This document shows positions 34,568-43,173 of a stretch of DNA of 64,000 nucleotides, in pieces. The position numbers and the translations under genes were made by a program. Numbering within the stretch: the first letter of the stretch is position 1; the number at the start of each line of letters is the position of its first letter. The notes below the pieces were generated by a model. The model saw only the letters and a list, made by a program, of their open reading frames with translations, was not told the DNA's origin and made no database searches. The DNA is from [Empedobacter] haloabium (GTDB taxonomy: Bacteria > Pseudomonadota > Gammaproteobacteria > Burkholderiales > Burkholderiaceae_D): assembly GCA_008011715.2 (NCBI GenBank), contig CP136508.1, positions 2,728,001 to 2,792,000 on the forward strand, given 5' to 3'.

Positions 34568-36813
34568 GACCCGCCCCGCGCCTGCTTGATGGCGTCCCGC
34601 CACAGGGCCGTCACCGTATTGCGCGCGGCGGTGGAGGTTTTCGGCAGCCTGAGCGCGCCGCGCTGCCGCTCGCGCGTCAGTTCCCTATCCACCAGCTCGT
34701 ACATGCGCTGCTCCCGCGCAGTGCCGCCGAAGTGAGCGCGGCCTTTCAGTTCGGCTTTCAGCTCGGCCAGCCGCCGCGCCTGCGCACGGTCGGGCCGCGT
34801 CAGCGCCAGCAGCGTGTAGTACTCGTCGAACAGGCTCTCCGTTTCCGGGTCCGAGGTGGAGCGCAGTCCGAAGAACTGCGACGTGAGCAACTGCTCGACG
34901 CGGTAGTCGGCCGGCGACGGCAGGTCGCCGGTCGCTTCGATCTCGCCGTTGGCGTCGCGTCCCATCGTCGTGACCTCGCCCTTGCCGACGCCGCGCAGGC
35001 ACAGCGGCTCGTGCGTCGTGACGATGAACTGCATGCCGGGCAGCGCGCGCCGCAGGCTGCCGACGACGCGCATCTGCCAGCGCGGATGCAGGTGGACACC
35101 GATCTCGTCGAGCAGCACGATGCCTTCCGCATTCGCGGCCGAAGGCCAGAAGACCATGGCCGTGCGCAGGATGTCGGCGGTCAGGGCAATCATGCCCTGA
35201 TAGCCATCGCTGAGCTGCGTGAGCGGGATCCAGGCGCCGTGCAGGTCGACGCTGACAACGCCATCGCGCCGGCGCAAGGTGGCTGCCGGAGGCAGGCACA
35301 ACAGATCTTGCAGGATCAGCGCGACATCGCTGAACCTGCGAATGTCCAGGCTCATCAGCCAGCTGTTGGCGTCGGCGAGCGGGGCGAACGGATCGAACAG
35401 GTTGGTAACGCGCACGGGACTGTCGAAATCGTACTGCGTGTCCATCTGCCGCCGCGCCCCGAGGCGGGTGGCCCCATACCCGAGCAGCACGGTTGGGGGG
35501 GTGCTCACGGGACCCTGCGCCTGCACATCGCTTCCCGTCATGCTCAGCGTTACTTCCGCGCCGAAGGCGCCAGTGAAACGCAGTGAATCCGCCGTAAACG
35601 TCAATGTATGCGGCTCAGTAAAACCGCTGAGTTTCACGGAGACGCGCCCGCTCTTGCAGCGTTGCCGGATGAACTCACTGGGTACCAGCAGCCCATTGCG
35701 CATCAGTTCGAGGCAAGCATCCGGGCCCGCGAGCACTGCCCCGACGGCCCGCAAAACCGTGGTTTTGGCGGTGCCGTTTTCCCCCAGCAGTACCATCCAT
35801 GAGCCGCCAGCGTCAGGCCCATGCGTCATGGGCAATGCAAGCTGCGTTATCGCACGGACGTTGGAGATTGAAATCGACTCGATGGTCCGGCTCTGCAACC
35901 GGTACCGCTCGAGATTGCGCTGGTGCTTCAGCGAGTACTCGGCCTGCAGCGCGGTGCGCTCGTGTTGGCGCAACCGTACGGCATCGCGCCTGGCCGCGGA
36001 GCTGGCGGAAGGCACGGCGGGCCATTGCCATTCCACGGCTGGCAGCGGCACGTCGACCTTGGCGAGCACCCGACTGATGAACTGGCGGTTGGCGCCCGCG
36101 TAGACATGGGAAGGCATCGCCAACTGAACCAGGGCCTTGCCGAGATCATGCAGTTGCATGCGTATCCGGGGATGCAGCCCGATCTGATCGTTGGCCTGTT
36201 GAATTGCCTGTTCTATCTGCGAGACATGCGCCGCGCAGGCCTTGCGCGCCGCCACCAGTCCCGGGCGATTCAAGTCGAGGACGGCGATGGTGATCGTACC
36301 TTCCTCGGTCAAGCCGCTGACTTCGCCAGACTCGTCGAACAGCAGATGTTCGCCCGGATCGTCGGAGTAAGGGTGCAGCAGAAGGCGCGATTCTTTGCTC
36401 AGGTCGCCATCTGGCGCATGCACACGGCTGCGCTCGGAGCGCAGGGGAAAGCGATTGCGTTTGGCGATATTGCATGCGCGACACGCAGGCAGGAGATTTC
36501 GGCGCTCCAATGCCGTCCACCAGTAACCGGGATGCGCGGTATTCTCCAGCACGCTGGACTTGGGCCGATACAGCTCGATGTCTATCGGCCCGGTGAGTTC
36601 CAGGTGGCTTTCGCAGTAGGCGCACTTGCGGTGGAATGTCGCCAGCAAGTGGTCGACGACGGCAGGCTCGCGATAGCTCTTGAAATCGAAGCGCTGCTGC
36701 CGGCGTTGCGCCGCCGGCAAGCTATGGAACTCCCTGGCGTGCTCGAGTTCCTTCCCCATCCGCTGAAGGACCCGGGCAGGGAGCTTCCATGGGGTGTCGG
36801 CAACTTGCAACAT
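34564..36813 (-). CDS. HNH-domain/AAA ATPase fusion, PtuB-PtuA-like (first gene of a Septu-like cassette)
   Basis: A 749-residue fusion. Residues about 60-185 resemble the neighbour HNH protein: Cys64-x2-Cys67, HPGYWW 94-99, Asn106, Cys111-x2-Cys114, and LLLHPYSDDPGEHLLF. The expected catalytic His is replaced: the motif reads DIELYRPK with Leu81. Residues about 310-670 form an SMC/RecF-like ATPase: Walker A GENGTAKTT (344-352, with Ala349 where Gly is usual), signature-like LSDGYQG (534-540), Walker B GIVLLDE (564-570) and TTHEP (599-603) with a switch His. The C-terminal 70 residues are charged and helical. The family link to Septu PtuA is inference from domain order. Both genes sit between housekeeping genes with no mobility gene adjacent. 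Confidence 0.83.
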   Translation of the reverse strand: MLQVADTPWKLPARVLQRMGKELEHAREFHSLPAAQRRQQRFDFKSYREPAVVDHLLATFHRKCAYCESHLELTGPIDIELYRPKSSVLENTAHPGYWWTALERRNLLPACRACNIAKRNRFPLRSERSRVHAPDGDLSKESRLLLHPYSDDPGEHLLFDESGEVSGLTEEGTITIAVLDLNRPGLVAARKACAAHVSQIEQAIQQANDQIGLHPRIRMQLHDLGKALVQLAMPSHVYAGANRQFISRVLAKVDVPLPAVEWQWPAVPSASSAARRDAVRLRQHERTALQAEYSLKHQRNLERYRLQSRTIESISISNVRAITQLALPMTHGPDAGGSWMVLLGENGTAKTTVLRAVGAVLAGPDACLELMRNGLLVPSEFIRQRCKSGRVSVKLSGFTEPHTLTFTADSLRFTGAFGAEVTLSMTGSDVQAQGPVSTPPTVLLGYGATRLGARRQMDTQYDFDSPVRVTNLFDPFAPLADANSWLMSLDIRRFSDVALILQDLLCLPPAATLRRRDGVVSVDLHGAWIPLTQLSDGYQGMIALTADILRTAMVFWPSAANAEGIVLLDEIGVHLHPRWQMRVVGSLRRALPGMQFIVTTHEPLCLRGVGKGEVTTMGRDANGEIEATGDLPSPADYRVEQLLTSQFFGLRSTSDPETESLFDEYYTLLALTRPDRAQARRLAELKAELKGRAHFGGTAREQRMYELVDRELTRERQRGALRLPKTSTAARNTVTALWRDAIKQARGGS

Positions 36814-36893
36814 GAATGTTACTTTCTGGAAATAAAGCCCATTCTATTAGAAATCGCCAATCCGGACAAATGAGTATGTCGTGCCCGCCGATA

Positions 36894-36920
36894 AAAAAAG
36901 CGGCTAACGGCCGCTTTTTT
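36894..36920 (-). terminator. intrinsic terminator after the peptide transporter
   Basis: Stem AAAAAAGCGGC / GCCGCTTTTTT (36894-36904 with 36910-36920), 5-nt loop, T-rich on both strands. It ends the POT transporter transcript and separates it from the HNH-ATPase gene, which therefore needs its own promoter in 36814-36893, an AT-rich stretch. Confidence 0.88.
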
Positions 36921-36938
36921 CCTTACAAGCAGGGACGC

Positions 36939-38444
36939 TTACTTCACGCCATGCATCAACTTCTGGATCAACGGCGCGACGATGAACAGCACGATACCGC
37001 CACCCACCAGCGACCAGAAGCCGAACGTGTAGCCCGACAGCGCGGACGCCACCGACATGCCCGACTCGCCGCTGACGTGCGAGGCGAAGATGCCGGACAG
37101 GTTGTTGCCGATGCCGGTCGACAGGAACCAGCCGCCCATGCCCAGGCCGACCAGGCGCACCGGCGCCAGCTTCGTCACCATTGACAGGCCGATCGGCGAC
37201 AGGCACAGCTCACCGATGGACTGGATCACGTAGACCATGAACAGCGTCCAGAACGGAATCTTGCCTTCGGCGGACACCAGCGAGGACAGTGCGAACATCA
37301 ACAGGGCGAAGGCGACGCCGTTGAAGATCAGGCCCAGGCCGAACTTGCGCGGGATCGACGGGTCGGCGTTGCGGCGCGCCAGCCAGATCCAGATGGCGGC
37401 GACGATCGGCGCGCAGGTGATGATGGCGATCGAGTTCACGCTCTGGAACCAGGCGGTCGGGAAGACCCAGCCGCCGAAGTCGCGGTTGACGATGTTCTCG
37501 GCCAGGAAGGTGAACGAGCTGCCGGCCTGTTCGAAGAACATCCAGAACAGGATGTTGAAGGCGAAGATGATCAGCATCGCGAATACCTTGTCGCGTGCCA
37601 CGGGGCCGTTGCGGAAGCCTTCGATGATCAGCATGACGGAGAGCAGGATGAACAGCACGGTCAGCACCGCCTGCAGCTGCTTGGCGCCGACCGCCAGCAG
37701 CATGAACACGACGGGAATGACGACGAAGGCCCCCAGGATCACGTACAGCACGCGCGCCATGCCCACGGCCTGCGGCTCGGGTGCGCCGATGCCCTTCAGG
37801 CCCTGGCGGCCGATGAAGAACCACACCAGGCTGATCAGCATGCCCACGCCGGAGGCGATGAAGACGATCTTGTAGGCGGGCGTGTCGCCCGTGTTGAAGA
37901 TGTGCTGGGCCAGGTACTGGGTCAGGATCGGCGCGATGAAGGCGCCGCCGTTGATGCCCATGTAGAAGATGGTGAAGCCGCTGTCACGACGGGTGTCGGC
38001 GGCCGAGTACAGCTTGCCCACCATCGTCGAGATGTTCGGCTTGAACAGGCCGTTGCCGGTGACGATCGTGGCCAGGCCCAGCTTGAAGATCGTGGGGTCC
38101 GGGTAGGCGATCATGAACAGGCCGGCCGCCATGAAGGTGGCGCCGATCAGGATGGAACGCTGGTAGCCCAGCACGCGGTCGGCCACGTAGCCGCCGAACA
38201 GCGCCGCCGCGTAGACCAGCGCCAGGTAGGAGCCGTAGGTCAGGTTGGCATCGGCTTCGCCGGAGGAAGCGCCGCCGTGGAACTGGGCCACGATATACAG
38301 GACCAGGGCCCAGCGAATGCCGTAGAACGCAAAGCGTTCCCAGAATTCGGTCATGAACAACATCCAGAGTGGGCCGGGATGTCCCATGATCTGGCGGAAT
38401 TCCGGGATCGCCGTTTCTCGCGCCGTATTGGTTGCACCGCTCAT
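36939..38444 (-). CDS. dtpA: POT/PTR2 proton-dependent oligopeptide transporter
   Basis: A 501-residue major-facilitator protein importing di- and tripeptides with protons. The POT signature EFWERFAFYGIRW lies in helix 1, GYVADRVLGYQR follows helix 2, and GNGLFKPNISTMVGKLY and FYMGINGGAFIAP are the PTR2 signatures. About 14 hydrophobic segments are seen, matching bacterial POTs. GAGGTCTCC precedes the ATG on the minus strand. The symbol follows the E. coli family and the exact peptide range is not known. Confidence 0.9.
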   Translation of the reverse strand: MSGATNTARETAIPEFRQIMGHPGPLWMLFMTEFWERFAFYGIRWALVLYIVAQFHGGASSGEADANLTYGSYLALVYAAALFGGYVADRVLGYQRSILIGATFMAAGLFMIAYPDPTIFKLGLATIVTGNGLFKPNISTMVGKLYSAADTRRDSGFTIFYMGINGGAFIAPILTQYLAQHIFNTGDTPAYKIVFIASGVGMLISLVWFFIGRQGLKGIGAPEPQAVGMARVLYVILGAFVVIPVVFMLLAVGAKQLQAVLTVLFILLSVMLIIEGFRNGPVARDKVFAMLIIFAFNILFWMFFEQAGSSFTFLAENIVNRDFGGWVFPTAWFQSVNSIAIITCAPIVAAIWIWLARRNADPSIPRKFGLGLIFNGVAFALLMFALSSLVSAEGKIPFWTLFMVYVIQSIGELCLSPIGLSMVTKLAPVRLVGLGMGGWFLSTGIGNNLSGIFASHVSGESGMSVASALSGYTFGFWSLVGGGIVLFIVAPLIQKLMHGVK

Positions 38445-38666
38445 GCGGAGACCTCCTGAAAAAAAGTCGCCATTGTAATGTACCGGCCCGGAATGTCGAT
38501 CTTTTCAGGTGGTGCACCGCAGCAATGTTGTGTGTTTGCTGAATTGTCTACAATTGTTGCAACCGTGTTGGCCCTATAGGAGGGGCGGGATGCGTGTATA
38601 TTGACGGTTCGTACGGCCCTATTGCAGAGCACGGCGGGCCGGGAAACTGATAAGGATTGATGCACC

Positions 38667-40040
38667 ATGGAACAAGGCTTTGTCGATACACTGATTTCAC
38701 CAGAGGGCAAACTTGAGGTCTTGTCCAAGGCAGAGGTCGTCAAACTGCTCGATTCGGGCAAGGGCGGTCTCTACAATATGTTCCGCAACTGCGCGCTGGC
38801 GGTCCTCAACTGCGGCAGCACCATCGACGATGGCAAGGAGCTGCTGGAGCGCTACAAATCGTTCGAGATCAACATCATCCAGCGCGAGCGCGGCATCAAG
38901 CTGGAGATCAAGGGGGCCCCCGCGATCGCCTTCGTCGACGGCAAGATGATCAAGGGCATCCACGAGCACCTGTTTGCCGTGCTGCGCGACATCGTCTTCG
39001 TCAGCAACGAAGTGACGGACAACCCGAAGTTCGACCTGGCCTCGACCGAAGGCATCACGGACGCCGTCTTCCACATCCTGCGCAACGCCAACGTGCTGCG
39101 CCCGCAACTCAATCCGAACCTGGTGGTGTGCTGGGGCGGCCACTCGATCAACCGCGCCGAGTACAACTACTCGAAGGAAGTGGGCTACCAGCTGGGCCTG
39201 CGCGGCCTGGACATCTGCACCGGCTGTGGCCCCGGCGCGATGAAGGGCCCGATGAAGGGCGCGACCATCGGCCATGCCAAGCAGCGTTTCATGAGCGGCC
39301 GCTACCTGGGCATCACGGAGCCGGGCATCATCGCGGCCGAGTCGCCCAACCCGATCGTCAACGACCTGGTGATCATGCCGGACATCGAGAAGCGCCTGGA
39401 AGCGTTCGTGCGCACGGGGCACGGCATCATCGTCTTCCCCGGCGGGGCCGGCACGGCCGAGGAGATCCTGTACATCCTGGGCATCCTGCTCCATCCGGAC
39501 AATGCCGACATCCCGTTCCCGCTGATCTTCACGGGTCCCGAGTCGTCGCGCGAGTACTTCGTGCAGATCAACGAATTCATCGGCACCACGCTGGGGCCCG
39601 AAGCGCAGCAGCGCTACAAGATCATCGTCGACGATCCGGAAGCCGTGGCGCGCGAGATGCAGGAAGGGATCAAGCAGGTGCGCGAGTTCCGCAAGGGCCG
39701 CAGCGACGCTTACTATTTCAACTGGGCCTTGAAGATCGACCACGAGTTCCAGCGCCCGTTCGCGCCCACGCACGAGAACATGCGCAACCTGAAGCTGCAC
39801 AAGAACCAGCCCGTGCACCTGCTGGCGGCCGACCTGCGCCGGGCGTTTTCCGGCGTGGTGGCGGGCAACGTCAAGGACGACGGCATCCGCGCCATCGAGC
39901 AGCACGGTCACTTCGAGATCTGCGGCGACCTGACGATCATGGAGCCGATGGACGCGCTGCTGGCGTCGTTCGTGGCGCAGAGCCGCATGAAACTGCCGGG
40001 CAAGGCCTATACGCCGTGCTACCGGGTCGTCAAGTCGTAG
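38667..40040 (+). CDS. ppnN: pyrimidine/purine nucleotide 5'-monophosphate nucleosidase PpnN (LOG/SLOG family)
   Basis: Hydrolyses nucleoside monophosphates to base and ribose-5-phosphate; in E. coli it is stimulated by (p)ppGpp. At 457 residues it has the full PpnN architecture: N-terminal DUF4478-like part, a central LOG Rossmann domain with CTGCGPGAMKGPMKGA and PGGAGTAEE (258-266), and a C-terminal DUF3412-like part. The ATG at 38667 follows AAGGATTGATGCACC. Unusually, a SLATT-domain gene follows after 7 nt on the same strand, suggesting joint transcription. Confidence 0.93.
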   Translation: MEQGFVDTLISPEGKLEVLSKAEVVKLLDSGKGGLYNMFRNCALAVLNCGSTIDDGKELLERYKSFEINIIQRERGIKLEIKGAPAIAFVDGKMIKGIHEHLFAVLRDIVFVSNEVTDNPKFDLASTEGITDAVFHILRNANVLRPQLNPNLVVCWGGHSINRAEYNYSKEVGYQLGLRGLDICTGCGPGAMKGPMKGATIGHAKQRFMSGRYLGITEPGIIAAESPNPIVNDLVIMPDIEKRLEAFVRTGHGIIVFPGGAGTAEEILYILGILLHPDNADIPFPLIFTGPESSREYFVQINEFIGTTLGPEAQQRYKIIVDDPEAVAREMQEGIKQVREFRKGRSDAYYFNWALKIDHEFQRPFAPTHENMRNLKLHKNQPVHLLAADLRRAFSGVVAGNVKDDGIRAIEQHGHFEICGDLTIMEPMDALLASFVAQSRMKLPGKAYTPCYRVVKS

Positions 40041-40047
40041 GCCGGCG

Positions 40048-40563
40048 ATGGTCGAACCGCCGTACCACCCGCCGCACGACGCCGACGCGCTGATCCTGGC
40101 GTGGCTGCGCCGGGCGCGCGAATCGCAGCTGGGCCACTACGAAATGGCGACGATGCTGGAACGGCGCAGCTACTGGCTGGGCGTGCCCGTCATCGTCATC
40201 TCCGGCGTGGTCGGCACCTCGGTGTTCGCGTCGATCGCCGCCGAGGTGGTGGCGGTCGAGGCCAAGCTGGCGGTGGGCGCGCTGAGCGTGCTGGCGGCGA
40301 TCCTGTCGAGTTTGCAGACGTTCTTCAAGTTCGCCGAGCGCGCCGAGAAGCACAAGACCTTCGGCGCCCGCTACGGCGCCATCCGGCGCGAGCTGGAAGC
40401 CATGCACGCCAGTGGCACGGCGGCGCACGAGCCGAACTACATCAATGTCCTGCGCGACAAGCTGGACCGGCTGGGCCAGGAGGCGCCGGCCGTGTCCAGC
40501 GCCATCCATGCGCGCGTGCTGAAGGTGCTGCGGGCGGACACGACGCCCGTGGCCGGCGGCTAG
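40048..40563 (+). CDS. SLATT-domain (DUF4231-like) two-TM protein
   Basis: A 171-residue membrane protein. A polar helix with WLRRARESQLGHYEMA leads into two adjacent membrane helices (about 42-63 and 72-95), then a long charged helix beginning FFKFAERAEKHKTFGARYGAIRRELE (cited by its ends FFKFAER and RRELE). This is the form of SLATT domains, predicted pore-forming effectors that travel with SMODS nucleotidyltransferases or SLOG-domain sensors. Here its only partner is ppnN, a LOG/SLOG-fold enzyme, 7 nt upstream. The role as an effector is inference; a simple membrane protein of unknown use is the alternative. Confidence 0.75.
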   Translation: MVEPPYHPPHDADALILAWLRRARESQLGHYEMATMLERRSYWLGVPVIVISGVVGTSVFASIAAEVVAVEAKLAVGALSVLAAILSSLQTFFKFAERAEKHKTFGARYGAIRRELEAMHASGTAAHEPNYINVLRDKLDRLGQEAPAVSSAIHARVLKVLRADTTPVAGG

Positions 40564-40661
40564 CGTCCAGCGTCGCTTGCTGTCCAACCAGGGCGGGATG
40601 GCGCGCGGGCGCAAGGAAGGGGCAGGATTTCGACGCGCAAGACGTAGATCGGGGACGGACC

Positions 40662-40863
40662 TGCGCCAGGTGCGCGGTGGCGGCGCCGTGCCGGTGCTGC
40701 GCCAGGGCGGCACGTGGCCTGCGTGGTGGAGTGGGTGCGGTCGACGGTGCCGGCCGGCGCGCGCTTCATTGCCGTGGCAGGCGAGGGCGGGACCGAGAGC
40801 TACCGGATCGTCGATCTGGTGGCGATGCTGGACAGGTTGGGGTCTGTCCCCAACGGGGACTGA
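40662..40863 (+). pseudogene. possible remnant of a frameshifted gene ending in a repeat
   Basis: One frame gives RGGGAVPVLRQGGT with strong GC at third positions, and from about 40714 the next frame continues as VACVVEWVRSTVPAGARF and ends DLVAMLDRLGSVPNGD, again with coding-like base use. The last seven codons and the stop come from the palindromic repeat at 40839. No start or family could be assigned. The rest of the 378-nt gap between the SLATT gene and lysS is repeat. Confidence 0.35.
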
Positions 40864-40933
40864 CCCCGAAGTTCGGCTGCGTAGCGACGAGCCCGCAGAA
40901 CTTCAGGGGCAGTCCCCATGCGGGGACAGTCCC
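40839..40933. repeat. dispersed palindromic repeat, copy 5
   Basis: GGGGTCTGTCCCC (40839-40851), GGGGACTGACCCCGAAGTT (40855-40873), AACTTCAGGGGCAGTCCCC (40899-40917) and GGGGACAGTCCC (40922-40933). Nested inverted repeat with a 25-nt centre, ending 8 nt from the lysS stop; a likely terminator for lysS. Confidence 0.85.
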
Positions 40934-40941
40934 TAGGCGGA

Positions 40942-42471
40942 TCAGTCTTCCTTGCGCAGGTGCGGGAACAGCAGCACGTCGCGGATGTTGGGCGAATCCG
41001 TCAGCAGCATGATCAGGCGGTCGATGCCGATGCCGCAGCCGCCGGCCGGCGGCATGCCGTATTCCAGCGCGCGGATGTAGTCGGCGTCGTAGTACATCGC
41101 CTCGTCGTCGCCGGCTTCCTTGGCGGCCACCTGGGCCAGGAAGCGGGCCGACTGGTCTTCGGCGTCGTTCAGCTCGGAGAAGCCGTTGGCGATCTCGCGG
41201 CCCACCATGAACAGCTCGAAGCGCTCGGTGATGCCCTTGCGGGTGTCGGACGCGCGCGCCAGCGGCGACACTTCTTCCGGATAGTCGATGATGAAGGTCG
41301 GCTCCCACAGCTGCGCTTCGGCCGTTTCCTCGAACAGCGCCAGTTGCAGCGCGCCCAGGCCGGAGTGCGCGTGCGGCTTGACGCCGAACTTCTTCAGCTC
41401 GGCCGTGATGAATTCGGCGTCGTTCAGCTGTTCGTCCGTGTAGTGCGGCGCGAACTTGTTGATGGCGCCGACGATCGTCAGGCGGTGGAACGGCTTCGAC
41501 AGGTCCAGCTCGCGGCCGCCGTAGGTCAGCACCGCCGAGCCGTGCGCGTCGATGGCGGCCTGGCGGATCACGGCTTCCGTGAAGTTCATGATCCACTGGT
41601 AGTCCGTGTACGCCGCGTAGAACTCCATCATCGTGAATTCGGGGTTGTGACGGATCGACACGCCCTCGTTGCGGAAGTTGCGGTTGATCTCGAACACGCG
41701 GTCGAAGCCACCCACCACCAGGCGCTTCAGGTACAGCTCCGGCGCGATGCGCAGGAACATCTGCATGTCCAGCGCGTTGTGGTGCGTGATGAACGGTTTC
41801 GCCGCCGCGCCGCCCGGGATCGTGTGCAGCATCGGCGTTTCGACTTCCATGAACTCGTTGTCCTGCATGAAGCGGCGGATCGACGCGATCGCGGCGGTGC
41901 GGGCCTTGAACGTGCGGCGGGTTTCCTCGTTCATGATCAGGTCGACGTAGCGCTGGCGGTACTTGGTCTCCTGGTCGGCCAGGCCGTGGAACTTGTCCGG
42001 CAGCGGGCGCAGCGACTTGGTGATCAGGCGCAGTTCCGTCACCTTCACCGTCAGCTCGTCCGTCTTGGTCTTGAACAGCGTGCCGACCACGCCCAGGATG
42101 TCGCCCAGGTCATAGGTACGGAAAGCTTCCATCGCCGCTTCGCCGGTGGCGTCCAGGGTGACGTAGATCTGGATGCGGCCGTCGCACTTGGCGCCGGACG
42201 AATCCTGCAGCGTGGCGAAGGCGGCCTTCTTGCCCGCTTCGCGCTTCAACATCATGCGGCCCGCCAGCACCACCGGCACGGGGTTCGCTTCCAGTTCTTC
42301 GCGCGACTTTTCGCCATGCTGCGCATGCAGGTCGGCGGCCTTGTGTTCCGGGCGGAAGTCGTTCGGGAAGGCGACGCCTTTTTCGCGGATCGCGGCCAGC
42401 TTGGCGCGGCGTTCGGCGATGATCTTGTTGTCGTCCTGGCCGGGCGCCTGGTCTTGGATTTCCGTAGTCAT
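40942..42471 (-). CDS. lysS: lysyl-tRNA synthetase, class II
   Basis: Charges tRNA-Lys. A 509-residue class IIb enzyme with an N-terminal OB fold ([15 protein letters not shown], then [22 protein letters not shown], cited by its start DLGDILG and end DELTV), motif 2 [22 protein letters not shown] (cited by its ends RNFRNEG and MMEFY) and motif 3 [13 protein letters not shown]. Last gene of the prfB-HAD-lysS run, 6 nt after the HAD stop. In E. coli lysS also follows prfB, so the linkage is old; the HAD gene is an insertion into it. Confidence 0.96.
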   Translation of the reverse strand: MTTEIQDQAPGQDDNKIIAERRAKLAAIREKGVAFPNDFRPEHKAADLHAQHGEKSREELEANPVPVVLAGRMMLKREAGKKAAFATLQDSSGAKCDGRIQIYVTLDATGEAAMEAFRTYDLGDILGVVGTLFKTKTDELTVKVTELRLITKSLRPLPDKFHGLADQETKYRQRYVDLIMNEETRRTFKARTAAIASIRRFMQDNEFMEVETPMLHTIPGGAAAKPFITHHNALDMQMFLRIAPELYLKRLVVGGFDRVFEINRNFRNEGVSIRHNPEFTMMEFYAAYTDYQWIMNFTEAVIRQAAIDAHGSAVLTYGGRELDLSKPFHRLTIVGAINKFAPHYTDEQLNDAEFITAELKKFGVKPHAHSGLGALQLALFEETAEAQLWEPTFIIDYPEEVSPLARASDTRKGITERFELFMVGREIANGFSELNDAEDQSARFLAQVAAKEAGDDEAMYYDADYIRALEYGMPPAGGCGIGIDRLIMLLTDSPNIRDVLLFPHLRKED

Positions 42472-42477
42472 GGTGAT

Positions 42478-43173
42478 TTATGCTTCTGTAGTGGTGGTGG
42501 TGACGGCACTGCTGGCGAAGAGTGCGTCGATATTCAGTTCTGTAAAGTCGCGCGCGACGCGGATGACGTTGTCGAATTCGGCGAAGGCGTCGGCCGGCAA
42601 CGTGGTCGTCAGCACGACCGCGCGCATGCCGGCGCGCCGCGCCGCTTCCACGCCCAGCGGCGCATCCTCGAACACGATGCAGTGCTCGGGCGCCACGCCG
42701 CAGCGCTCGGCGGCCAGCAGGAATACGTCCGGATTGGGCTTGCCGCGCGCCACGTCCGCCGCGCCGACGACCGCGTCGAAGTGGCGGCGCAGGTCCAGGC
42801 CATCGAGCGTGAAGACGATGTTGGCGGGTGGCGCGGCGGTGGCCACGGCCAGGCGCACGTCCGCTTCCTGGGCGGTGGCGACGAACTGCTCGAAGCCGGC
42901 GACGGCTTCCAGGTGCGGCGCGTACAGCTCGCGGTACAGCTCTTCCTTCTCGGCGTCCAGTTCGGCCGTCTGTTCCAGGGTCAGGTCGGCACCCAGGTAG
43001 GTGCGCATGATCTCGTGGCCCTGGCGGCCGGCCGTGGCGCGGAAGAAGGCGTCGGCGTCGATGGCCTGGCCGCGGCGCTCGAAGAACGCCAGCCAGGACT
43101 TGGTGTGGAAGGCCATGTTGTCGACGATGGTGCCGTCCATGTCGAAGATGAAGGCACGTGCTGGCTTGCTCAT
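42478..43173 (-). CDS. HAD-superfamily phosphatase, beta-PGM/phosphoglycolate-like subfamily
   Basis: A 231-residue HAD hydrolase with motif I FIFDMDGTIVDN, a helical cap (AFFERRGQAIDADAFF region), motif II ATAAPP, motif III Lys in GKPNPDVFLLA and motif IV VFEDAPLGVEAARRAG. This pattern covers sugar phosphatases and beta-phosphoglucomutases; the substrate is not clear. It starts at 43173 (TGATG overlap with the prfB stop), so translation is coupled. The Thr-rich tail VTTTTTEA is unusual but short. Confidence 0.88.
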   Translation of the reverse strand: MSKPARAFIFDMDGTIVDNMAFHTKSWLAFFERRGQAIDADAFFRATAGRQGHEIMRTYLGADLTLEQTAELDAEKEELYRELYAPHLEAVAGFEQFVATAQEADVRLAVATAAPPANIVFTLDGLDLRRHFDAVVGAADVARGKPNPDVFLLAAERCGVAPEHCIVFEDAPLGVEAARRAGMRAVVLTTTLPADAFAEFDNVIRVARDFTELNIDALFASSAVTTTTTEA

